Below are positions 8,012 through 15,355 of a stretch of DNA of 64,000 nucleotides, piece by piece. The stretch is from Anaerolineae bacterium (GTDB lineage Bacteria > Chloroflexota > Anaerolineae > UBA4142 > SHND01): NCBI GenBank assembly GCA_021463195.1, contig JAJTXZ010000009.1, forward strand, positions 36,480 through 100,479. Reading direction: 5' to 3'. The notes under the pieces are model-generated. The model searched no databases. It was not told the DNA's origin and was given only the letters and a program-made list of their open reading frames with translations. Within the stretch, counting starts at the first letter, position 1; each line of letters opens with the position of its first letter. The translations under genes and the position numbers were made by a program.

Positions 8012-10894
8012 ATGACAAACTTGAATATGACGGTCAACGGCAAACCTATTTCGATAGAGATCGAAGCGAACGAATATCTCGCGGCAGCGCTGCGTTACAA
8101 GCTCGGTTTGACGGGGACAAAAATTGGCTGTGATGAAGCGGAATGCGGCGCGTGCACTGTGATTGTGAATGGCACGCCGGTGGACTCGTGCATTTATCCC
8201 GCGCTCAAAGCGCAAGGCGCAGAGGTGTTGACGATTGAAGGATTGGCGCAAACCTGGGCTGCAACGGAACCGGGTGTAGCCACGGAACCGGGTGTAGCCA
8301 CGGAACCGGGTGTAGTCACGGAACAGGGTGTAGTCACGGAACCGGGTTCCGTGACTACACCCGCCCTGCATCCGCTGCAAGCGCATTTCATTCATCAAGG
8401 CGCGCTGCAATGCGGTTATTGCACGCCGGGAATGTTGATGCAGAGCAAACATTTGCTTGACCACAATCCGAATCCGACGACCGATGAAATCAAGGTGGCG
8501 TTAAAGGATACGTTGTGTCGCTGCGGCGCGTACGTCGCGATTATGAATGCGATTCAATTCGCGGCGGAGGAAATGCGCGAGCCGAACGCCGCGCGCCAAA
8601 CCGTGATTCCCAATTTGCCCGCGACCAAAGCGCCGCTCGACGTGATTGGCAAACCGCTGCCGCGTCCCGATGCGATTGCCAAAGCGACCGGCGCGGCAAA
8701 GTACACCGATGATTACGCGTTTCCCGATATGTTGTGGGGCGCGACGCTGCGCGCAAAATTTCCGCACGCCAAAATTTTAAAGCTTGACGTCGCGCAAGCG
8801 CAAGCGCTGCCCGGCGTGCGCGCGGTCTTGACGCATCACGATGTGCCGGGTTCCAAAAATCACGGTTTGATTTATAACGATTGGCCCGTGTTGTGTTACG
8901 ACAAGGTGCGGTATCAAGGCGATGCGGTCGCGATTGTGGCGGCGGACACGCGCGAAATCGCGCAGCGCGCGTTGGATTTAATCGAGGTCGCGTACGAGCC
9001 ATTGCCGGTGGTGGACAATCCGGTGGATGCGTTGAAACCGGAAACGATTATTGTGAATGATGGGACGGGCCACGGCAATTTATTGAAACACATTCATGTC
9101 GAAAAGGGCGATATTGACAAAGGTTTCGCCGAAGCGGATGTGATTATCGAAAATGAATATCATTCGCCGTTTTATGAACACGCGTTTATGGAACCGGAAT
9201 GTTCTATCGGGCGCGTGTTGGAGAATGGACGAATTGAAGTCATTTGCGGTTCGCAGATTCCGTACGAAGATCGCCGGCAAATCGCGGCGGCGTTGAATAT
9301 GGAAGAGCGCGAGGTGCGCGTGCGCGGCGCGTTAATCGGCGGCGGCTTTGGCGGCAAAGAAGATATCGCCGCGCAAATTCATGTCGCGCTGTTGGCAAAA
9401 GCGACGGGGCGCCCGGTGAAAATGTTGTACTCGCGTCACGAAAGTTTGGTGTCGCATCCCAAACGTCACGCGACAGTGATTCGCGTCAAAACGGGCGCGA
9501 AACAAGACGGCACGCTGGTAGCATCGCAAGCGACAATTTATGGCGACAGCGGCGCGTACGCGTCGCTCGGCGACAAGGTGATGACACGCGCGGCGACACA
9601 TGCCGCAGGTCCCTACGCGGTGCCGAATGTGAAAATTGACTGCTATGCGATGTACACCAATAATCCGCCTGCAGGCGCGTTTCGCGGTTTTGGCGTCACG
9701 CAGTCCGCGTTTGCCGTCGAATCGAATATGGATGAACTCGCGCATCAACTGAATATGGACCCGTTCGAACTGCGCCGTATGAACGCATTGCGAATTGGCA
9801 GCACGACGAGCACGGGCCAAGTGGTCAAAGAGAGCGCGGGATTGTTGGAATGTATTCGGCTTGTTGAGCAAGAGGTGAAAAGACAGAGAGACTCGAATCT
9901 CCAATCTCCAGTCTCCAAGCTCCAATCTTGGGGTTTCGCGGCGGCGTTCAAAAACACCGGTCTCGGCGGCGGCGCGCCCGACAAGAGCGCGGCAGAAGTC
10001 GAAGTGTTTGAAGATGGCACCGCTGAAGTGCGAAGCAGCGCGGCGGAAATCGGGCAGGGCTTGCCGACTGTTTTGGCGATGATTACGGCGGAGGAATTGG
10101 GTTTGCCGTATGAAAACGTGCGTGTCTTGTTGAGCGACACCGATTTGACGCCCGACGGGGGCCCCACCACCGCGTCGCGTCAAACGTTTGTCACGGGCAA
10201 CGCGGCGCGCTATGCGGCTAAAGGGATGCGCGAAATTTTGGCGGAAACCGCGAGCGAATATCTCGACGCCGCGCCCGCGCAATTAACTTTTAAAGATGGT
10301 TACGTGAGTCAAAACGGACACAAATTGCCGTTCGCCGAAATCGTGAAACGCGCGCGCCAAGAAAATCGCCCGACGCGTTATTTGCACGAATATTTCGCGC
10401 CCGCGACCAAACCGCTGGGCGTGGAAGGCGACATGCACTTTGGTTTTTCGTACGCGGCGCAAGCGGCGTTAATCGAGCTGGATCCCGACACCGGCGAAAC
10501 GCATGTTTTGAAAATTGTGACGGCGACGGACATTGGGCGCGCGTTGAATCCGCTCGCGCTGCAGGGCCAAGTCGAAGGCGGCATTATGATGTGTCTCGGC
10601 AATGCGCTCACCGAAGAATTTATTGTCGAAAAGGGCAAAGTCTGGTCCGACTTGTTCGCGAAATATAAAATGCCGAGCATCAAGCATACTCCCGAAATCG
10701 TGTCGTTCATTGTCGAAGACGAAATTTCAGCGGGGCCCTTTGGCGCCAAAGGCGTCGGCGAAATTTCTTCGATTCCGACGACGCCCGCGATTACGAACGC
10801 GATTTATAATGCGTGCGGCGTGCGCGTGCGTCGCCTTCCCGTAGATCAGGACGCGTTGTTGCTAGCGATGCGCGCGGGAAAATTAGAGACTTGA
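8012..10894 (+). CDS. Fused 2Fe-2S / molybdopterin-binding xanthine dehydrogenase-family hydroxylase
   Basis: Catalytic subunit of a molybdenum hydroxylase, 960 residues. Residues 1-185 are the two-iron-sulfur-cluster domain: Cys40, 45, 48 and 60 form the plant-ferredoxin-like cluster, Cys134, 137, 169 and 171 the second. The rest is the molybdopterin domain with 'IGGGFGGKED' near 443, 'AFRGFGVTQSAF' near 556 and the catalytic-loop 'GAKGVGE' near 911-917, whose Glu is the base in this family. Start ATG follows AGGAGAAGG. Two repeat insertions stand out: residues 81-118, a tandem 'ATEPGV' block between the two clusters, and 'RDSNLQSPVSKLQSW' near 628. Both fall between conserved blocks. Xanthine or a related purine is the likely substrate from context, but many family members act on other N-heterocycles or aldehydes. 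Confidence 0.93.
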   Translation: MTNLNMTVNGKPISIEIEANEYLAAALRYKLGLTGTKIGCDEAECGACTVIVNGTPVDSCIYPALKAQGAEVLTIEGLAQTWAATEPGVATEPGVATEPGVVTEQGVVTEPGSVTTPALHPLQAHFIHQGALQCGYCTPGMLMQSKHLLDHNPNPTTDEIKVALKDTLCRCGAYVAIMNAIQFAAEEMREPNAARQTVIPNLPATKAPLDVIGKPLPRPDAIAKATGAAKYTDDYAFPDMLWGATLRAKFPHAKILKLDVAQAQALPGVRAVLTHHDVPGSKNHGLIYNDWPVLCYDKVRYQGDAVAIVAADTREIAQRALDLIEVAYEPLPVVDNPVDALKPETIIVNDGTGHGNLLKHIHVEKGDIDKGFAEADVIIENEYHSPFYEHAFMEPECSIGRVLENGRIEVICGSQIPYEDRRQIAAALNMEEREVRVRGALIGGGFGGKEDIAAQIHVALLAKATGRPVKMLYSRHESLVSHPKRHATVIRVKTGAKQDGTLVASQATIYGDSGAYASLGDKVMTRAATHAAGPYAVPNVKIDCYAMYTNNPPAGAFRGFGVTQSAFAVESNMDELAHQLNMDPFELRRMNALRIGSTTSTGQVVKESAGLLECIRLVEQEVKRQRDSNLQSPVSKLQSWGFAAAFKNTGLGGGAPDKSAAEVEVFEDGTAEVRSSAAEIGQGLPTVLAMITAEELGLPYENVRVLLSDTDLTPDGGPTTASRQTFVTGNAARYAAKGMREILAETASEYLDAAPAQLTFKDGYVSQNGHKLPFAEIVKRARQENRPTRYLHEYFAPATKPLGVEGDMHFGFSYAAQAALIELDPDTGETHVLKIVTATDIGRALNPLALQGQVEGGIMMCLGNALTEEFIVEKGKVWSDLFAKYKMPSIKHTPEIVSFIVEDEISAGPFGAKGVGEISSIPTTPAITNAIYNACGVRVRRLPVDQDALLLAMRAGKLET
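8262..8362. repeat. 18-bp tandem repeat ending in a perfect palindrome, inside the hydroxylase gene
   Basis: About five copies of an 18-bp unit (ACGGAACCGGGTGTAGCC with small changes) encode 'ATEPGV' repeats. The last copy is followed by its own reverse complement: 8326-8343 and 8345-8362 are perfect 18-bp inverted arms around one base. The array is in frame and adds about 38 residues between the two iron-sulfur cluster motifs. Confidence 0.9.
9897..9924. repeat. Four-heptamer repeat inside the hydroxylase gene
   Basis: ATCTCCA ATCTCCA GTCTCCA AGCTCCA, 28 bp in frame, coding for 'NLQSPVSKLQ'. Same heptamer family as the arrays at 24153, 26537, 28583, 34206 and 57085. Confidence 0.8.
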
Positions 10895-10912
10895 CGGGAG
10901 ATTAGAGCTTTG

Positions 10913-11494
10913 ATGCTTGACTTTACACCTGTCCACGACGGGCAACTCACGACGAAACAATTTGTCGAACGCGAAAAAATTTCGCAAGCGGATTTATCGC
11001 GCTTTACCAATGAAATGGTTGACCGCATGATGCGCCTCATTGCAGAATGTGAGGATGCGGATGTGACGTTTGTGCCGCGCGACCCCGAAGCCAATGACAC
11101 TTTTGCGAGTGATGCTGACGATGTGAATTTGGCGTGGACGCTGGGTCATGTGATTGTTCACACCACCGCGTCGGCGGAAGAATACGCGTTCATCGCGGCG
11201 GAATTGGCGCGGGGCGTAAAACGCGGGAGCGAACGTTCGCGCTTTGAATTGGCTTGGCAAAACGTGACGACGATTCAACAATGCCGCGAACATTTGGAAG
11301 AATCGCGGCGGCTGCGGCTCGCCACATTGGAACTTTGGCCCGCTGCGCCGCATCTCGACAATACATACGAACCACGCCCGGGGCTTGCGCATAATTGCGT
11401 CTCGCGTTTTGTGACGGGGTTGCTGCATGATGATTCGCATTTGGGGCAAATTGAAAATATCGTCGCGCAAGCAAAAAGCGCACGCGCGTATTGA
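10913..11494 (+). CDS. DinB-like four-helix-bundle protein
   Basis: Predicted cytoplasmic protein of 193 residues in the DinB/YfiT-like superfamily, metal-binding four-helix bundles often acting as thiol-dependent transferases or of unknown role. The expected histidine triad is visible: 'LGHVIVH' near residue 80 and '[12 protein letters not shown]' near 175, where the two His three residues apart close the metal site. An ATG at 10913 is preferred over the TTG at 10910. The 18-bp gap after the hydroxylase gene contains part of a repeat word ('GGGAGATTAGAG'). The next gene starts 21 bp after the stop. Its link to purine catabolism is positional only. Confidence 0.75.
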   Translation: MLDFTPVHDGQLTTKQFVEREKISQADLSRFTNEMVDRMMRLIAECEDADVTFVPRDPEANDTFASDADDVNLAWTLGHVIVHTTASAEEYAFIAAELARGVKRGSERSRFELAWQNVTTIQQCREHLEESRRLRLATLELWPAAPHLDNTYEPRPGLAHNCVSRFVTGLLHDDSHLGQIENIVAQAKSARAY

Positions 11495-11515
11495 TATCGC
11501 AGCCAAAGGAAAAAT

Positions 11516-12895
11516 ATGTTGAACGCAATTCATTACGCGGAAAAACATCACGCGCCAAGTCTCGCCGAACTGAAAAATTTTCTCGCGCTGCCAACTATTT
11601 CTACGCTCTCGGAACATCGCGCGGATGTACAAAAAGGCGCGGAATGGGTGGCGGAAAATTTGCGCGCGATGGGCATGGAGCATGTTGAAATTATGCCAAC
11701 CGGCGCCGGCGCGGGACAGCCGCTTGTGTATGCCGATTGGCTGCACGCGGGCGACGCGCCGACGATTTTGGTGTACGGACATTTTGACGTGCAGCCCGTT
11801 GACCCGTTGGACGAATGGCTCACCCCCCCCTTTGAAGCCACTATCATTGGCGATACCATCTACGCGCGCGGCGCGTCCGATATGAAAGCGCAAACGCTTG
11901 CCGTGATGAAAGCGTTAGAGGCGTTGCTCAAAACAAATTCGCTGCGCGTGAATGTCAAAATCATTGTCGAAGGCGAAGAAGAAATCGGTTCGCCGCATTT
12001 CGCCGAATTTTTGCGCGCGCACACGGAAAAATTGAAATGCGATGTGGCGTTGAACGCGGATTCGCAAATGGCGACGCGCGATCTGCCGAGCATTGTGTAT
12101 GGCTTGCGCGGCTTGTGCTATTTTGAATTATGGGTATATGGCCCCGCGCAAGATTTGCACTCTGGTTCGTTCGGCGGCGTTATTCACAATCCCGCGCAGG
12201 CGCTGGCGGAATTGATTGCGGGGATGCACGACGCGGACGGACGCGTAACGCTGCCGAACTTTTATGACGATGCGCGCGTATTGTCGGACGAGGAGCGCGC
12301 GGCGCTGGCGCGTTTGCCGATAACGGATGAAGCGTGGGCACGCGCGGCAGGCGTGAGCGAATTGTGGGGCGAGAAAAATTTTTCGGTGGTCGAACGCACC
12401 GGCGCGCGTCCGACGCTCGAAGTGAATGGTTTGCTTGCCGGTTTTACGGGCGAAGGTTCCAAAACCGTTTTGCCCGCCAAAGCGATGGCGAAAATCTCTA
12501 TGCGCCTCGTGCCGAATCAGCGCCCCGAAAACATCAAGCGGCAGTTGGAAGAATATCTGCGCGCCCACGCGCCGAACACCATAAACTGGGAGGTGAAACA
12601 ACTCGCGGCGGGTGAACCTGTTTTATTGAACAAAACTTCGCGTTTTACGCGCGCGGCAACGGATGCGCTGCAAGCAACGTTCGGGGTCGCGCCCGTGTTT
12701 CAACTTTTGGGTTGGAGTGTTCCCGTCACCAATTCGTTGAATGATGAATTGGGCGTGGATGTCGTCGTGATGGGTTTTGGCTTGCCGGACGATGGCACGC
12801 ACGGACCGAACGAACATTTTTATCTGCCGAATTTTTATCGCGGGATTGAGAGTTATGCGCGGTTTTTTGAAAACGTAGAACAAGTTAAAAGCTAA
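11516..12895 (+). CDS. M20-family dipeptidase/deacylase
   Basis: Zinc metallohydrolase of 459 residues, family M20A/M20F (PepV- or carnosinase-like), cytoplasmic. Metal ligands and catalytic residues are in place: 'YGHFDVQPVDP' with His89 and Asp91, 'GASDMK' with Asp122, and 'EGEEEIGSP' with the catalytic Glu154 and ligand Glu155. The dimerisation (lid) domain starts with 'LHSGSFGG' around 203. The C-terminus has 'DDGTHGPNEHF', the usual last His ligand. A run of eight C lies at 11823-11830. The stop codon falls inside the inverted repeat spacer at 12885-12965. Substrate specificity cannot be read from sequence; dipeptides, N-acyl or N-carbamoyl amino acids are possible. Confidence 0.9.
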   Translation: MLNAIHYAEKHHAPSLAELKNFLALPTISTLSEHRADVQKGAEWVAENLRAMGMEHVEIMPTGAGAGQPLVYADWLHAGDAPTILVYGHFDVQPVDPLDEWLTPPFEATIIGDTIYARGASDMKAQTLAVMKALEALLKTNSLRVNVKIIVEGEEEIGSPHFAEFLRAHTEKLKCDVALNADSQMATRDLPSIVYGLRGLCYFELWVYGPAQDLHSGSFGGVIHNPAQALAELIAGMHDADGRVTLPNFYDDARVLSDEERAALARLPITDEAWARAAGVSELWGEKNFSVVERTGARPTLEVNGLLAGFTGEGSKTVLPAKAMAKISMRLVPNQRPENIKRQLEEYLRAHAPNTINWEVKQLAAGEPVLLNKTSRFTRAATDALQATFGVAPVFQLLGWSVPVTNSLNDELGVDVVVMGFGLPDDGTHGPNEHFYLPNFYRGIESYARFFENVEQVKS

Positions 12896-12965
12896 AAGTT
12901 CAAAGCTAAAAGTTAAAGTTGAAACCGTTTTTACTTTGCGCCTTTAGCTTGGACCTTTTATTTTA
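12885..12965. repeat. Inverted degenerate repeats filling an intergenic spacer
   Basis: AAAAGCTAAAAGTTCAAAG and relatives on the left are mirrored by CCTTTAGCTTGGACCTTTT on the right, around a short centre. The array supplies the stop codon of the M20 gene and ends a few bases before the start of the M14 gene. Confidence 0.65.
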
Positions 12966-12968
12966 CAA

Positions 12969-14651
12969 ATGCCAAACGTCACTTTTGACCATTATTACAA
13001 ATACGCTGAACTCGCGCGCATTCTCAACGAGTTCGCGCAAGAATTTCCGCAGCTCGTGCGCGTGACAAGCATTGGCCAGAGTCACGAAGGACGCGAGGTG
13101 TGGCTCGCGACGGTGACGAATAGCGCAACCGGCGCGGACGATGAAAAACCCGCGCTGTGGGTGGATGGCAATATTCACGCGTCTGAAGTGTCGCCCGCGT
13201 CGGCGTGCGTTTATTTCATTGACTATCTGGTCAAAAATTATGGCGCGGACGCCGAAGTGACGCGCGCGCTCGATACGCGCGCATTTTACATTTGTCCGCG
13301 ACTCAATCCGGACGGCGCGGAGTGGGCGCTCGCCGCGAAACCGAAAGTGATTCGCTCGTCTACGCGCCCGTATCCGTACGACGAAGAACCGATTGAAGGT
13401 TTGATTGAACAAGATATGGATGACGACGGGCGCGTGTTGACGATGCGAATCGTTGACCCGAATGGTCCGTGGAAAGCGCATCCCGACGAGCCGCGCCTGT
13501 TGATTCAACGCGATCCGATTGAAACGGGCGGCACGTATTATCGCGTATTGCCCGAAGGTTATTTTGAAAATTTCGATGGCGTGACCATGACACTGGCGCC
13601 GCGCAAAGAAGGGCTTGACCTGAATCGCAATTTTCCGATGGGCTGGCGTCCGGAAGGCGAACAAAGAGGCGCGGGCCCGTTTCCGACCAGCGAACCGGAA
13701 GTGCGCAATCTCACGCAGTTTGTGGCGACGCATCCGAATATTACTGGCGCGGTGGCTTTTCACACGTTCAGCGGCGTGCTGCTGCGTCCGTACGATGACC
13801 GCAGCGATGACGAAATGCCCGCCGAAGATTTGTGGACGTTCAGAAAAATCGGCGACAAAGGCACGCAGCTGACCGGTTATCCCCATGCTTCGGTCTTTCA
13901 CGATTTCAAATATCATCCCAAGCAGGTGATTACAGGTTCGTTCGATACGTGGATGTATGAGCATATGGGCGTCTTTGCGTGGACCGTCGAGATTTGGAGT
14001 CCGCAAATGCGCGCGGGCATCGAGAAATATAAATTCATTGATTGGTACCGCGACCATCCTGTCGCGGATGATTTGAAATTGTTGCAATGGAATGATGCCA
14101 AGCTCGGCGGCAAGGGCTATGTCAACTGGCGCAAATTCAATCATCCGCAGTTGGGCGAAATTGAATTGGGCGGATGGGATGAAGCGTACTGTTGGCGCAA
14201 TCCGCCGCCGGAACAGTTGGAAAGCGAACTCGCGCTGTTTCCCAAATGGCTGTTGTGGCACGCCTTGATTGCGCCGCAGTTGGAATTGCGCGAGGCGCGC
14301 GTGAAAAATTTGGGCGAGGGCAATTATCATGTGCGCGTCGTCGCGCAAAATACGGGTTGGCTGCCAACGTATGTGACGAAAAAAGCGCTTGAGAAAAAAG
14401 CGACGCGCGGCGTGATTGTGGAATTGGAATTGCCGGCGGGCGCGACGTTAGAGACGGGCAAAACGCGCGTTGAGATTGGTCAACTCGAAGGGCGCGCGTA
14501 CAAAAGCTCGGCGGTGAGCGAATGGAATTCCGACCCGACGGAGGACTGCGCCAAAGTGGAATGGATTGTGCGCGCGCCGCAGGGCAGCGTATTGAACATT
14601 ACCGCCAAGCACGCGCGCGCGGGAACGGTTCGGACCCAAGTGTCCTGTTGA
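12969..14651 (+). CDS. M14-family zinc carboxypeptidase
   Basis: Zinc carboxypeptidase of 560 residues, family M14. The first zinc-binding motif is 'NIHASEVSPAS' (HxxE: His and Glu about residues 66-69) and the second ligand is His in 'VAFHTFSGVLLRP' near 262. 'LNPDGAEWAL' and 'GLDLNRNFP' are the usual substrate-binding segments (Arg of NRNFP). No signal peptide is evident, so it may act in the cytoplasm, like the neighbouring M20 enzyme. A C-terminal region from about 440 looks like an added beta domain. ATG at 12969 follows the repeat-filled spacer. The pair M20 plus M14 suggests peptide or N-acyl amino-acid turnover; the actual substrate is unknown. Confidence 0.9.
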   Translation: MPNVTFDHYYKYAELARILNEFAQEFPQLVRVTSIGQSHEGREVWLATVTNSATGADDEKPALWVDGNIHASEVSPASACVYFIDYLVKNYGADAEVTRALDTRAFYICPRLNPDGAEWALAAKPKVIRSSTRPYPYDEEPIEGLIEQDMDDDGRVLTMRIVDPNGPWKAHPDEPRLLIQRDPIETGGTYYRVLPEGYFENFDGVTMTLAPRKEGLDLNRNFPMGWRPEGEQRGAGPFPTSEPEVRNLTQFVATHPNITGAVAFHTFSGVLLRPYDDRSDDEMPAEDLWTFRKIGDKGTQLTGYPHASVFHDFKYHPKQVITGSFDTWMYEHMGVFAWTVEIWSPQMRAGIEKYKFIDWYRDHPVADDLKLLQWNDAKLGGKGYVNWRKFNHPQLGEIELGGWDEAYCWRNPPPEQLESELALFPKWLLWHALIAPQLELREARVKNLGEGNYHVRVVAQNTGWLPTYVTKKALEKKATRGVIVELELPAGATLETGKTRVEIGQLEGRAYKSSAVSEWNSDPTEDCAKVEWIVRAPQGSVLNITAKHARAGTVRTQVSC

Positions 14652-14708
14652 AAGGTTGATGACGCGTTTTGAATTCAACGCCGTCAGCCATTCAATCGTT
14701 AACGCTAA

Positions 14709-15161
14709 ATGGATATCGTCACCGCGCAAGCGCGCTCAAAAATTATGTCCGCCGTGCGCGGCAAGGGGACGCGGCTGGAGAATGAATTCGCGCGCGTTTT
14801 GAAACAGCGGCGCTTGGGGCGTTTTACGCGGAATCCGCAAAATATCTACGGACATCCTGATTTTGTTTTTATCAGACCGCGCGTCGCCATTTTTCTGGAC
14901 AGCTGTTTTTGGCATGGCTGTCATTGGCATTGCCGAATGCCCGCGAGCAATCAAACTTATTGGCGCGCCAAGCTTGAGCGGAATCGCGCGCGCGATCGAC
15001 GCGTGACGCGCCGTTTGCGCCAGGCGGGCTGGATCGTCCTGCGCGTGTGGGAGCATCAATTCGCGCACGCAGCCAAACGCGAAAATATTTTTCGCAAAAT
15101 TCAAACCGCGCTCGACCGCGCTGCCGCGGACGCGATGTCAAAACGCCATTCCAGCGCATGA
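14709..15161 (+). CDS. vsr: Very short patch repair (Vsr) endonuclease
   Basis: DNA mismatch endonuclease of the Vsr family, 150 residues, the usual length. It starts with the typical 'MDIVTAQARSKIMSAVRGKGTRLE', then 'GHPDFVFIRPRVAIFLDSCFWHGCHWH' contains the catalytic Asp and the His/Cys zinc-binding and active-site residues; 'KLERNRARDR' and 'VLRVWEHQF' complete the fold. Vsr nicks next to T:G mismatches made by deamination of 5-methylcytosine and is normally encoded beside a cytosine methyltransferase. No methyltransferase is present in this window, so this is an orphan. It lies 57 bp after the carboxypeptidase gene on the same strand. Confidence 0.92.
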   Translation: MDIVTAQARSKIMSAVRGKGTRLENEFARVLKQRRLGRFTRNPQNIYGHPDFVFIRPRVAIFLDSCFWHGCHWHCRMPASNQTYWRAKLERNRARDRRVTRRLRQAGWIVLRVWEHQFAHAAKRENIFRKIQTALDRAAADAMSKRHSSA

Positions 15162-15217
15162 ACCCGCGCGCGCTTTGCGCGCGACGCGCGGATTCAAAAT
15201 TTCAAGCTTGACGCGAT

Positions 15218-15246
15218 GTGTCATTTTTCATTTCCTTTCGTATACT
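15218..15246 (+). promoter_or_regulatory. Candidate promoter of the P-type ATPase gene
   Basis: GTGTCA at 15218-15223, a 17-bp spacer, and TATACT at 15241-15246, within the 194-bp spacer 15162-15355. The -10 is good and the -35 has four of six consensus bases. The rest of the spacer shows no gene; a GC-rich CGCGCGC-type palindromic stretch follows the vsr stop. Confidence 0.4.
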
Positions 15247-15355
15247 CAATGTCATCGCCAAAACCGCGTAACCCAAGTCGGACAGAATGAGGGCGAGCGT
15301 TACGCCGCGACCTTGGCTCAAACGATGGATACGCAAATCTGATGAAAGATGAAGC

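Noticed and set aside
15162..15355. Search for tRNA or other stable RNA in spacers
   Set aside because: No cloverleaf, TTCGA-type T-loop context with CCA end, or rRNA-like sequence was found in this or other spacers by eye.
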